From Kipferlia bialata (Eukaryota; Fornicata), in the NCBI GenBank assembly GCA_003568945.1, contig BDIP01000002.1, positions 9,426 to 39,309 on the forward strand: a DNA stretch of 29,884 nucleotides. The letters are read 5' to 3'. Made by a program: the position numbers and the translations under genes. Below the pieces are notes generated by a model. It ran no database searches and was not told the DNA's origin. It saw nothing but the letters and a program-made list of their open reading frames with translations. Of this stretch, positions 1 through 11,228 are shown piece after piece (the stretch's first letter is position 1; every line of letters starts with the position of its first letter).

Positions 1-16
1 TTAGTATGGTATGTAT

Positions 17-40
17 CCCCCCCCCCCCCCCCCCCCCCCC
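17..40. repeat. Poly-C homopolymer at left contig edge
   Basis: About 24 uninterrupted C residues. The matching run at the right end makes this look like the place where assembly stopped. The true length cannot be trusted. Confidence 0.9.
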
Positions 41-178
41 TTACCCATTTTCATATCTCTTCACTTTTGATAGTGTATGTTTACTCTTTGAACCCTACCA
101 CCACCCATGCACCGACCACTAACATGTTCCTCTTGTGATCAAGTTCTCCATATCCCATCGACAGTTCACAATACCGTC

Positions 179-183
<5 letters not shown>

Positions 184-219
<36 letters not shown>

Positions 220-227
220 ATTACATT
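184..227. repeat. (AT)n microsatellite
   Basis: Nearly perfect TA dinucleotide repeat with one interruption. It lies in presumed intron sequence. No function is apparent. Confidence 0.9.
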
Positions 228-327
228 AGTATAGGCAGACACTTTCAGATATGCTGTTGTTGTTGAGGATATAGGTCCACTCTATGATTCTGACCTCAGC
301 CACTCACTTCTCTGATTCCTATTTCAG

Positions 328-3300
328 ACACCTGCATACCCTTGCTTCGCGCATACAGGATGATGTTCAGGCAGATGCAGCACTTCAAGAGCTAGGTGAG
401 TCTGGTGTCTCTTCTTACACCATCCAGGCAATTAATGTAATTAATACATCAATGATACTCTGTTATTCCATACATGGTGATCACCGTATGACCATATTGG
501 CATTACTCTACCATTGAGGGATTTATATATACACATACATACATAAGTGTGTGCATTCATATATGCATGTATATAGAGAAGACATGAATGTTACTCCATA
601 TTTGTCTAGGTCTGTGTGGAAGCTTGAAGTCATTTTGCACTATACCTTGTATATGCCATTGTGAATTTACCATATGCTAGTGGCTGTATGGCCCACCAGA
701 GGCACCATATATAGATTCTTCTGTGAATGTATCTCATCTTAGGTGCGATTCTGGAGGATGACATGGAGGATCTGAGTGATACAGTATTCCCAGCCGACGT
801 ACCATGCCAGCTAGAGATTCTATATGCCCTGCGTCACTATCTCGGGAGGTATAACCCATATTCAGGCCGATATAGAGCTGTATACGTATGATTGTGTTAC
901 CGTTCACCCAATATGTGTATTAGTACCGAATTACCACTTTGTGTCTATTTATTGTGTGTGTATTCTCCACTGCTACCTTCTCTAATTACAGAGAGCACAG
1001 TTGTTCAATGGGTGATGGGCAGATAGAGAGCCTACAGGTACTAGAGAGATGTGCATACTTCTAGGATGATGGAGGGTGAACACATAGTCCAACTCGGCTG
1101 TATCATTTGGAGCATCGGTGTCTGGGGGTTACACACAATATTCATCATAGCTAGCTCTGATTATCAGGCATGTGTGGACTACCTGGGCCTCCATGGAGAT
1201 GAAGAGTGAGTTCCCATGCACATATCTACCACAAGTTCTTGTTTTCATATTAAGACGAGTGCACATGTTGATGTATTTGTACCAGATACGGGTGTATTGT
1301 GAGACCTCATCCCAGGGAGAATGGATGCTCCATTCTTATGAGGAACCTTACCTGTTTAGAGGTGGTCATGAAGGCGATAGAAGAGCTGAATCTTACAGGA
1401 CCTGGCATGAACGTGCAAAGCACAGGGAACGCCACTGCAATACAGCCAGGGGTTAGCGACAATTCCTATCAAATACATATATATAACGTTAATGTACGGA
1501 CATGGGTGTCTGGCTATGTATGAGTGTATTGTTAAGTATAATCATTTGGAGGATAGTGTAGGGGGATAGCATTATCAGGTGTGAGTGTCACCTTCTTTCA
1601 CATACATACACATATTGTTAACGGGTTGCACTAGTCCAAGCTAATGTAGATACACAGCGGACCCAGTCAGAAACAAGTAACACAATAGTTGTAATTGCGC
1701 TATACGTATCCCATCATTGCAGCATATGTTTACTATGTTATAGTGACTCACTGTGTCTTGGTGCTTGTTTCTTGGTTGCAACATTAACCATTTACTCCAG
1801 CCCATCCTCCGCTCGCTCACCGTGTGTGTACTCCTGCCTTCGGCATGGAGAGTCCTCACACATCCCATTTACAAGTATGTGCTAGACCCTGATAGGTATG
1901 TATAGGTGTACCAGCCGTTCATTTACCGTAGACTTAACTATTGTATTCTTCTTCGTTTCATATCGTGCATTCAATACATAGGAACTACGACATGACTGAA
2001 TATGGGTATCTCCTGGCGTGGCTCTTGGTGGGAGGTATCTATTACTCCGAGGATGCATCCACCTTCTTACCGGTGACACTGGCCGTACACCAGGTTTGTC
2101 ATCTTGTAGTAGATATATACGTCTTAGTTCCCGTTGCATCCCTATACCGAATACTATTGTATAGGTGTCAATGCACACTGTATCTATCTCAGTATCACTA
2201 GTATGGCATGCTACTGTATAATAGTAGAGTGGCCACGATCATTAATGAGCCACAAGTGACCAGTATGTAAACAGTGTTAGAAATACTTGATTATTATCAC
2301 TGTTTGATAAATCCAGAGAAAGCACTCAATCTTACCATCAGGGTCTCTTTGCGTCTGTCCTTGTTCCGTACTTCCCGTTTGGCTCCGAAAATACCGAGGT
2401 AGGCACTCAGCAGTCCCCGGATACCATATTTATTCATGTGACTAGACTATGACAGTAATATGCTGAGACTTAGGGACAACTTTTCATATTACCAAGTGTT
2501 TCTTGGCTTAATCTTCTTCTCCCCTGATTCCAACGACCTACATTCCAGCTCTTCTTTGATGCATGTGAGTGCCTCAGGTCCCGCTTACTAGTCGAAGATG
2601 GGTATCTCAGACCAGAGGCGAAACAGTGGTTCCCATGTATGAATGTATTTTAAATATTCACAATACCCTTACTGACAACCCTCAATATGGATAGCCAGAG
2701 TATTTTGGGAATACAAGATATATTATATCATACAATCAGTCTCTTGAGACCATTTAATTCAATGTTTACGCGCGTGTTGCTTCTTCGTCTATCTCTCCCT
2801 CGCGTTTGCAGTGTTGCAGTAGATCGATTGTCCGATAGTATTAGAACAATCACTCATATGATAACACATCTACATATATACATGTCTAGTATCATTTACT
2901 GACCAATGTCCATGTAACTATTTACCCACCCCAGACCTTTTTGGATCGGTGTCCATGGGCGTTCCCGAGTGTGTGGTGAATACCCTTTCTCTCTGTGCCA
3001 CAGAATGTGCCAGACAGTGCAGCAACATGACAGAGCAAGATGGCTGGTGTACCGACAGCATCCGTCGAGCCTCCTTAAAGGTATACCTATAGCAACATGT
3101 GATATTGCATTATTCACATAGCTATCTAGTTATAGAGTGATTCCGCCTATAGTAGAACGTAGATGTGGAATGTATTCATTTGTCCTTGGCAATTAGGGCT
3201 TCAAAATTGAAGAATAGTCGTTATTCTATAATACAATTATAGAATTGTCAGATCTTAGATGCATGACAAGGCACTCACACTCTCTATAGACATAATGGTT

Positions 3301-3456
3301 TCATTTGCATCCTAAGCACCCTTTCATTAACGTACACGAAGCCCCACACAAACCAGGAATCAGCGGTATAGATATAGAACTTGTATCTGTTACTATACCC
3401 TCATTGTATCTCTACAGCCAATGGCAATAGCCGATTCCCGCAAGAGGAGTGAATAG
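328..3456 (+). CDS. Unrecognised multi-exon protein, 3' part (11 exons seen)
   Basis: Exons read as 328-395, 743-848, 992-1037, 1168-1205, 1286-1451, 1801-1874, 1982-2093, 2342-2398, 2549-2636, 2935-3080 and 3418-3456 (TAG). Every intron is GT-AG and all phases close, giving about 312 residues. The start lies upstream of the window, so the N-terminus is missing. I do not recognise the family. The first part is helical and acidic (AALQEL, LEDDMEDLSD), vaguely like armadillo-type helical repeats. The middle has a short hydrophobic stretch (YLLAWLLVGGIYY, exon 7), too short to be sure of a membrane helix. The C-terminal exon 2935-3080 is rich in cysteine (PECVV, LCATECARQC, DGWC). The end is basic (ADSRKRSE). 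Introns are 80-349 nt and hold no copies of neighbouring exons, unlike genes 3 and 4. The 1452-1800 and 3081-3417 introns could hide a small missed exon. Confidence 0.7.
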
Positions 3457-3682
3457 TGGTATATGTATAAGTATAAGTATGATATACTAGCCTACATGGG
3501 TATTCCCATGACAGCCTTGCAACTTCACAGGTCAACCATAATGCCAATGTATGTTCATGAACAACTCCTGGTTCACTTACATACCCACTATATGATTATA
3601 TTTCACTTGCAACTGATACTATGAGAGTATCATATTACCTATACTCCTTCATTTGAGGACGAGCGTCTATGCACAAGACTCT
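3457..3682. other. Spacer between genes 1 and 2
   Basis: 226 bp after the stop of gene 1 and before the first plausible ATG of gene 2. It has a short TATAAGTATAAGTATGATAT tract at about 3465-3484 and otherwise nothing I can name. Any 3' end of gene 1 and promoter of gene 2 must lie here. Confidence 0.4.
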
Positions 3683-6333
3683 ATGTCCTCTCTCATCTCG
3701 TCCGTCTTATCCCAAGGCGCGACAGGGTGTTATGACACCTATCCGGTCATTCCTTACCCTTCACGAGACAGGAGCATTCGAGTTAACCACACCGGTTTCG
3801 GTTCGTCCTACTCTGTTTTAGTTCATATAATCAGTTGTGTCATCATATATGACTCTAACTCACATTCACCTCGGCAATGTGTACCTTTCTGCAAAGTTTG
3901 TTACAAACGTTTGTTCTTTGTGTTTTACAGTCTATATGACAGTAGTGTACATATTGACCAAACTTAATATAGTCGCGGCTTTGTTGTTTTGTTGTGTGCA
4001 CTAATTGGCAGGTGCAACGCTTAGTGATTCCGTCAGTGTTCTCAAACGGCTGTAGGGCACTGCAAATAGGTACATTGACTCACCGTTGATTTAGAGTACA
4101 ACTCCAACGTCGGGTATATACTTGTGACTCACTTCTCTAGGACTTAACCGTGCCATCCTAGTGTCAAGGGCAGAAACCCGTAGGGAGTCTGGTTTTTCTG
4201 CAACAACAGTGCGCGTCTCGGAGCCTGAACCCCTCGCCTCTCTAAAGATCGGTCGGGTTATGGGCCCGGATGCCGAGTGGTTAACCACAACGTACTACGG
4301 ATCTAATCCAATCTGCATCAACGGTCAGGTAGTGTTTCTATCAACAACTCATCTGTGTTGATTCATATTCTAAATATATACATTGTCTTATATGTATACA
4401 TGCGTAGGTCCATAATGGTACTGACTTCATTTTTCTAGAGAGTATTGAGATACTTAAGTATCTTTACTGTAACCTTTCCTCTCACCCTAGGTCTATGTCT
4501 GGAACTCCTCCATCGGCATTAGCGTACTCAGCCTAGACACAGGTGTATGGGAGAATATGCAGGTATGAAAGTACATTCTTCATTAGTATTGAAATGGTCG
4601 AATATGTATTAAATGCAGGTAAGGTTTAGCAGTATGGTTGGTATGTAACATACATTGTATGTATAGTGGCATCATTGGACGGTCAGATATTTCTTCTTCT
4701 CTCCTTCGTTCGGTGAAATCGGTCTGTATCATTCCATCTTTCGTGTATTCGCTGCGTGTATCCAGTTTCTATTTCATCCAAGGTTTACTCACGTCTCAAC
4801 CGTGTGACGCTTGCAAGGCTCTCAGACAGTTTGGTATGTCAAAACACACTAGGCGTTTGCGTAATTGCTATATATACTTCCACATTTGTCCAGATCTTCC
4901 CGCTTGGAGTGCAGACTTCTCTTTCGTATATAGAGACTCAGGTACAGAGTAGTAATTCTGTATATTACAGAAACACTAATCACCTCTGTATTCATCTATA
5001 TATTACGGTCGCTGGTAGACTAACTCTAGCTCATAATTCTGCCAGCCCCAGAGAGGTTAGAACCAGACACAGACACGGATGGAGAAGGAAGTGAGACAGT
5101 TGATATGGAAGAGGAGAGCCCAGGGGAGGCTGACATGGGAGTGGTAGTCCCATGGATCTACGACACAGACACACAGGAGTTGAGGGTGAGGAAAGGTTGC
5201 TTCTTTCAGACACTTTCAGAATATTGCTTGTACATTTGTGCTAATGTCCTTAAGAATATGGTAGATTTATGTATTTATACCACACATGACCCACACCAAC
5301 ATACCTTGGTGCTCACATTGGTATACCCCTACACACTACTCCATATTTGCCAAGTAATTCTCCACCGAATCCCACACACCAGAAAGGCACTGAGTCCCCT
5401 GCCGTATTCCACATGAATGCCGATTGGGATATTCAGTGTGAGACCATTGGGAGGTAAGCACGGCTATTAGACTGCCGTGTTAACTGAATACTCATGTTAT
5501 ATTATGTGTTCACTCTACGTACTGACCACAGCGTCATGCTCCTATCTGCGTCTGACAGGGACCACCCAAGCAAGATCTGTCTCTCATATGCTATCTCTGC
5601 CCTGCACCAAGAAGGACAGTGGACACAGGTCTCTGGCAGAGACTCTGCAACGATCAAGGGCATCCATATGCGGGTATGTATTTTCGGGTTTGATTACGTG
5701 TTAGTTGTTTCACATCATGCAGCATTACGTCTCTTACTCATATGCCTTAACATTCAGGGCATAGGCGGCGGCTTGTTACTCAGTTTTGATCGTCATGGCC
5801 ATGTCTTCGGATACGACACAGTGAGGTACTTGTCATGGGTCATTCTTATGAGTATGAGGATATCCGCATTGTCTTGTATGTAATTTCATTTTCTCATTCT
5901 TCCTTAGATACCCCGAGGATCCATTTGAAAACCTATATTGTGCTCTTATCTTCAGCAACCTAGCCTCCAGTGTGCTCTTTACTCTGCCTGAGATAGATGG
6001 ACTTATGGAGCGGTACACGTCCTGCAGACTCTCTGAAGGTACCATGAGATAAGTATATCTATGATAGATATTATTGATCATAATCGATACACTGTATGGG
6101 ATTATGCATTGTTGTGTCTCTTGAGCGACACAACGCATGTACTTTCATTCTGATACGAATATTCATACGTTCTCTCCACTAATGCGTCAGACTCCATGTT
6201 GCTCATTGGACAGAAGGACACCCGTATACCCTACATCCACAAGGGCTATGTGTTGTATATCGACAGCGATTGCCTCAGAGACAGATGTGAGTCAGACAGC
6301 AGGAAGAGAGGGGTACAAAGAGTACTACGTTGA
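3683..6333 (+). CDS. Kelch-like beta-propeller protein (about 10 exons)
   Basis: Well-supported exons are 4012-4069, 4141-4328, 4491-4562, 4894-4948, 5046-5185, 5383-5453, 5559-5673, 5758-5825, 5908-6038 and 6191-6333 (TGA). All introns are GT-AG and phases close. The first exon is less certain: the frame is open from an ATG at 3683, and phase-0 donors exist near 3825 and 3896. Sequence has the look of kelch/galactose-oxidase blades: INGQVYVWN followed by LSLDTGVWENM, then WIYDTDTQELR, then GGGLLLSFDRHGHVFGYDTV, where hydrophobic strands lead into a Y/W-D-T turn. An acidic linker (residues encoded at 5050-5140, rich in E, D and T) separates two halves. The C-terminus is basic (RDRCESDSRKRG). 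Kelch propellers usually act as protein-binding scaffolds; the partner here is unknown. The exon at 4894 may end at 4941 instead, with an acceptor near 5053. Blade number cannot be counted reliably. Confidence 0.65.
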
Positions 6334-6703
6334 GTCACTGTAAGATAATGAGAGGCATGGAGATCATGTTGCATACATCGGTAGCAGATCCCATAGATTG
6401 ATTTCACAATTTAGTGACCTAGTGCGTCGCGATTGGAGGAGCATGTACCAATACTATAGCTTAGTTCTCCACACCCATTCCAGTTCTTGTTTGTATTCAC
6501 TGGACGCGATTTTCAAGAATAGTGTCTCTAGATTTATGTATAAGTAGTATTCCTAGTCTGTTCTCGTTTGTTGTGAATGGCATGTTATCTACTTTATGTT
6601 AGATCTGTCAGTATATCTCGAATGCATGCATTGTGTTATGTAACTCTACTCTAGTCTGTTCAGTTCTCGGTGGGTGTCAAGTCATCGGTAGCTATACATG
6701 TGC
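6334..6703. other. Convergent spacer between genes 2 and 3, with gene 3 C-terminus echoes
   Basis: 370 bp between two converging stop codons. No coding exon was found. It contains a copy (6553-6586) of the last coding bases of gene 3 and a weaker partial copy (6651-6672), described separately. The rest is AT-rich unique sequence that must carry both 3' ends. Confidence 0.6.
6553..6586 (-). repeat. Echo of gene 3 C-terminal coding end, beyond its stop
   Basis: Direct copy of 6703-6742, which encodes the last residues NMPFTTNENR and stop of gene 3. On the coding strand the copy reads AACATGCCATTCACAACAAA against AACATGCCCTTCACAACAAA, a synonymous proline change, then loses a few bases near the stop. 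A second, poorer copy of the tail end lies at 6651-6672. As this is outside any intron, it shows that the copying does not require a splice site. Confidence 0.75.
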
Positions 6704-9700
6704 TTAGTCTGTCCTGTTCTCGTTTGTTGTGAAGGGCATGTTGACAGACCACCCCGGCATCAGGTTGGTGGGGCGCATCTCTCTGGAGAGTAAGAAAATA
6801 GTACCAAACACAATTGTATTGAAAGAGAGAGGTGTCAGACTGTACCTCACAAAGTCCTCTCTCCAGCCTAGGATGAAAGCCTCAATCAATGAGTCACACC
6901 GACGGGCCTAGGGGTAAGAGTAACTTGATGTGGAGATACATGATGTATACCCCTATCTCTGCTACCACACCTCTTCCGGTGTTTCGGTCACCTATCAGAG
7001 TGGGAACTGTTCCAGTTGTACTTTAACTACAATATATATATTAATATATAATATATATTATATTACTATAATCACTGTCTTTATCCTCTATCATATACCT
7101 CCACCGGTGTCACTGTCTCCCTTGGCAGTGGGGGTTGTGACAGTTGCACTATCACTGAATACATATATATGCAACATATATACTCTCTCATATACCTTTT
7201 CTGGTGTCAGTTTCCCCTGTCAGAGTGGGGGTGGTGACAGGTGAGCTATCACTATATACTATACATACACTATATATGTATATAGATAGTCCTACCTCTT
7301 CTGGTGTCACTGTCTCCCCTGTCAGAGTGGGGGTGGTACCTACTGTGCCCTCCTCTGACCCAGCCCAGATCTGGAATTCAGATTTTACTCAATACTCTTA
7401 ACACACGTAAAACTGTACAGTATTATCAAAATTCATATTATTTCTCCTAAATACCTCCACCATGTCCATGTATGTAGGATATGTCTCAAGGGTGTCAATA
7501 CATATATACACATTGTCATATACGCAATATACATCCATATAGTATATATATGCTGTATACACACAAATATCCACTGGTTACCTCCACCATTCCCATGCAT
7601 ATTGGACATGTCCCAAGGGTGTCAATAGGGGGGTGACCGAGGCCCTAGGGTCAGCAAGAGAGAGAGAGAGAGAGTGGTATTGAGAGAGAGAGAGAGAGAG
7701 AACGACAAGATATACATATATGAAGAGTATCTATAAATATACATACATACCTCGTGAATGAGGCACTGCATGTAGAGAGATCCGCGGGATAGCATGGGGT
7801 CGTTCGGCGTACGGGCCGGAAGGTAGTTGAGGATATGCAGCAGGGGATCTGATAGGATGGGTAGGGGAAGGGGGTCACATGCACTAGAGCCACATGGGGT
7901 GATGTCACTATCACCTACATCATCCCCTACATCTCTTATTCCCTCTTCTTGCTTCTCTCTCTCTCTCTCTTTCTCTGCCTCCTCTCTCTCTGCCTCCTCT
8001 CTCTCCTTCTTCTCTCTCTCCTGCACCCTCATGTATTCCCCATACATGCTCTGCACATCCGCTAGATTAGCAAGTAAGGCGTCAAGGTCCCCGAACTTGT
8101 CAAGGTGTGGATCATCCCATCCTGGGATGAGATACTATATTCACTTGACTCTGGGTATTCAGTACTCGTGTATACTGCAAGGAAGGTGACTGATGTTTAT
8201 ACCAACTGGCCACCTGATACTCACTCACGACTTTGCCTTGACAACACTTCTACTCAAAAATGTGTAGATAGTATGACACCCTATCTATACCAGGCATGTT
8301 ACCTGACACCCCCTCTTGGCACCCCCTTGCCTCGAGTATCCTGGTCTGGACATAGGCACAGAAGGGACTGCAGAGGTATCTGGAGTGAAATAGGTGTATA
8401 TATGCAGATACAGTGATAAATATACACGTAAATAGCCTGGACATAGTCACAGTAGGGACTGCAGAGGTATCTGAGGGTAGAAACATATATATGTATACAC
8501 TGAGAGAGAGTAAGAGGGGAATATATCCACCCAGGAATGAAAACTTACAAGTATTCGCCACAGAGACAGTAACATCAGCCCATGCCCTTACCTACACACG
8601 AGATGGTACATCTCCTCTATCCTGGCATCAGGAATCTGACTCTTGCATAGACCCTGTCTGCCCATCCTCTGCCTCAATATGGCACTGGAGTGACAGCCGG
8701 CCTGCATATAAGTACATATTAGCATACTAGTAGTATACACTATACTATACTTTTGAATACTATGATATATATATGCCCATCCTCCGCCTCGGGATCTGGA
8801 GTGACATCCTGCCTTAGAGTAAGAGACGTGTATATAATGATGATTCACCTTCATAATGTGTTCAATATATACTCTCACTCTTTGTCCTATAAGCATATTC
8901 GCACTGTGACCCACCTTCATATTGGGCGGGATGGCCTTAACAACAGCATCTCTCTGTCTTCTATATAATTGTGAACAATACAATCATTCTGTGTATTCTT
9001 ATATACAGAGTAACTGTGACCCACCTTCATATTGGGCGGGATGGCCTCTCCGATACCAAGGCCTGGGGTGAGAAACAATGACACCAATGCTACAAGGGAC
9101 TAATGGCCACATACCTTGAGGTGGGATGCTGTACTTTGCATCCACCACCCCTCTGTACCGCCCTGCCACATCCTCAGCCGAGTGGTGGCAGTGGTCACAC
9201 ACAGCTACTACCTATGATTAAAACTCTATAATGGATATAATATATATGGTATGATATAAACATGAGGGGAGAGATACACTGCCACATCCTCAGCAGAGTG
9301 GTGGCAGTGGTCACACACAGCTACGACCTAGTGTTAGACACTTAGAGAGCGGGGGAGAGAGAGATAGAGAGAAAGATATACATCCTCAGCAGAGTGGTGG
9401 CAGTGGTCATTGGTATTGATGATATATGTATCCACTTTGACGTACATCTGCTGAGTTATGGCTCTTGTAGCACGGGGGCATGTAGCGCCGGTACTCACTT
9501 GGGTAAGTCTGAAGTATATATAGATACCACACTTAATACATATATATATCTATATATTCATATATGATTTGTGTTTAGGGACTGATTAATACAGTATACA
9601 CTAACATACCGGGGCACGATGTGGTGCAGCGTCAGGAAGGTGAATACATATGATTAGCACATGTAGCAATATATAACAGAATGACTAGAACTAGCTAGAC

Positions 9701-10712
9701 CAGACATACCGAGGCACTATGTGGTGCAGTCTCAGGTAAGTATGATTGGCATATATAGCAGTGTGCAAGTGAATGTCCAGAACTAGATAAATACTAAACA
9801 TACCGGGGCACTATGTGGTGCAGTGTCAGGCCATGCTCCCTGTCTGCTCCGCACACCACACACTCCTCCTGGGGTGGGATACATATACGTATAAATGTAT
9901 ATATTAATATATTGATAGAGAGAGAGAGGGAGAGAGAGAGAATGTTCCCTGTCTGCCCCACATCAACACATTCCTCCTGGGGCAGCTATAGACAAACAAA
10001 TATACACAACATATATTAAGGGAGCGATACATGCTGACAGACATACGCATCATCAGTATGGTGGCATCCTGCCTCTCTGTCCTTTGTGAAGTATGTCTCG
10101 TCACTCTATATTCCGAGTATGAGCATACACAATACCAATATATCAACCCATACGAAGGCGCACACACACACTTATATATATATAAATACAATTGTCATCA
10201 TTTATACCTCCCTGTCCTTTGTGAAGTATGTCTCGTCTGTCCTCCCGTGGTGACCCATGCCTGGTATGAGAGGTGGAAATATGGGTAAATATACACATTA
10301 TAGTACATTGAACATGAGTACATGGTATTGCACTGTATGTATATCCGGTCACGGTGACCCATGCCTGACAGTGAGAGGTGGACAGAAGCTACAATATCTA
10401 TAATTATACAGAATGAGATTCCATACCAACAACTCTCATTTTTGAGTTCCAAGAGCTGATTGTGAATTCTTAAGCCTACCTCTTGGCCTGAACAATAGGT
10501 CTATCCTCTTCCTGTCTGTGTCACCCTCCTGATAGGTGGCCAGGCCCTTGTTGACATACCAGTCGGCACGGCGCCTGAAGGTAAGAATACACATTAATAC
10601 TAATGTATAAATATATAATAATATATATATACTGGTAAGCAATAGTGGCTTGGCCCTTGTTGACATACCAGTCGGCACGGCGCCTGTAAATAAGAACCAC
10701 ACACACATATAC

Positions 10713-10750
<38 letters not shown>

Positions 10751-11188
10751 GCTGATCATATTGCTGACATATCAATGCAGAGGGTGGGGGAGAGGGGGAA
10801 TACTTATAGCAGGTACAATAAATGTATCATACCTGCTGAGTGTACACAGAACCTTTCCCTCGTATGCCATCTGGATATTCTCATAGATAAGGACCTGGGG
10901 TCAAGAGAGAGAGAGAGAGAGAGAGACAGCGAGTAGTGGGTTGTTCTCATAGATGAGGACTGGGGTCAGACAGGGAGGGGGAGAGAGAGGAAGAGAGAAA
11001 GACAGCGAGGGACATGGATCAATATATAGAGCGATTTGGATATGGGGAAAGTAGAGGGGGAGAACAAATGGTAAATGAGAGATAGAGAGAGAGGTACAGA
11101 GGGAGATGCGTAGGGTGAGAGACTGAGTGGCTGGTGAGAGTAGCAGGAACAGACGGAGGTCAGGTGGATAAGGAATTGTACTCAACAT

Positions 11189-11228
<40 letters not shown>

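Larger units (their letters stand above)
1..327. other. Non-coding left edge: poly-C, AT microsatellite, likely intron
   Basis: No exon can be supported here. The stretch holds a run of about 24 C (17-40), an (AT)n tract (184-227) and ordinary AT-rich sequence ending in a good 3' splice site just before 328. It is best read as the 3' part of an intron of the gene that follows. An in-frame ATG at 284 could instead make 284-395 a first exon, but the tract TTCCTATTTCAG before 328 argues for splicing. Confidence 0.55.

Noticed and set aside
1-40. Poly-C ends as telomeres
   Set aside because: A pure homopolymer is not a telomere repeat unit, similar runs occur inside introns, and genes are cut at both edges.
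4756-4893. Open plus-strand stretch running into the exon at 4894 of gene 2
   Set aside because: The phase after exon 4491-4562 does not join it, and the CATTTGTCCAG acceptor before 4894 gives a clean in-frame join. The upstream part is treated as intron.
6729-6911. Open plus-strand stretch of about 60 codons that looks protein-like
   Set aside because: It is the antisense of the last two exons and short last intron of gene 3, whose minus-strand frame, splice sites and family resemblance are much better.
9605-9831. Regular repeat spacing that could suggest a CRISPR-like array
   Set aside because: The repeats are exon ends with donor sites, the spacers are also repeated, and the genome is eukaryotic with spliceosomal introns.
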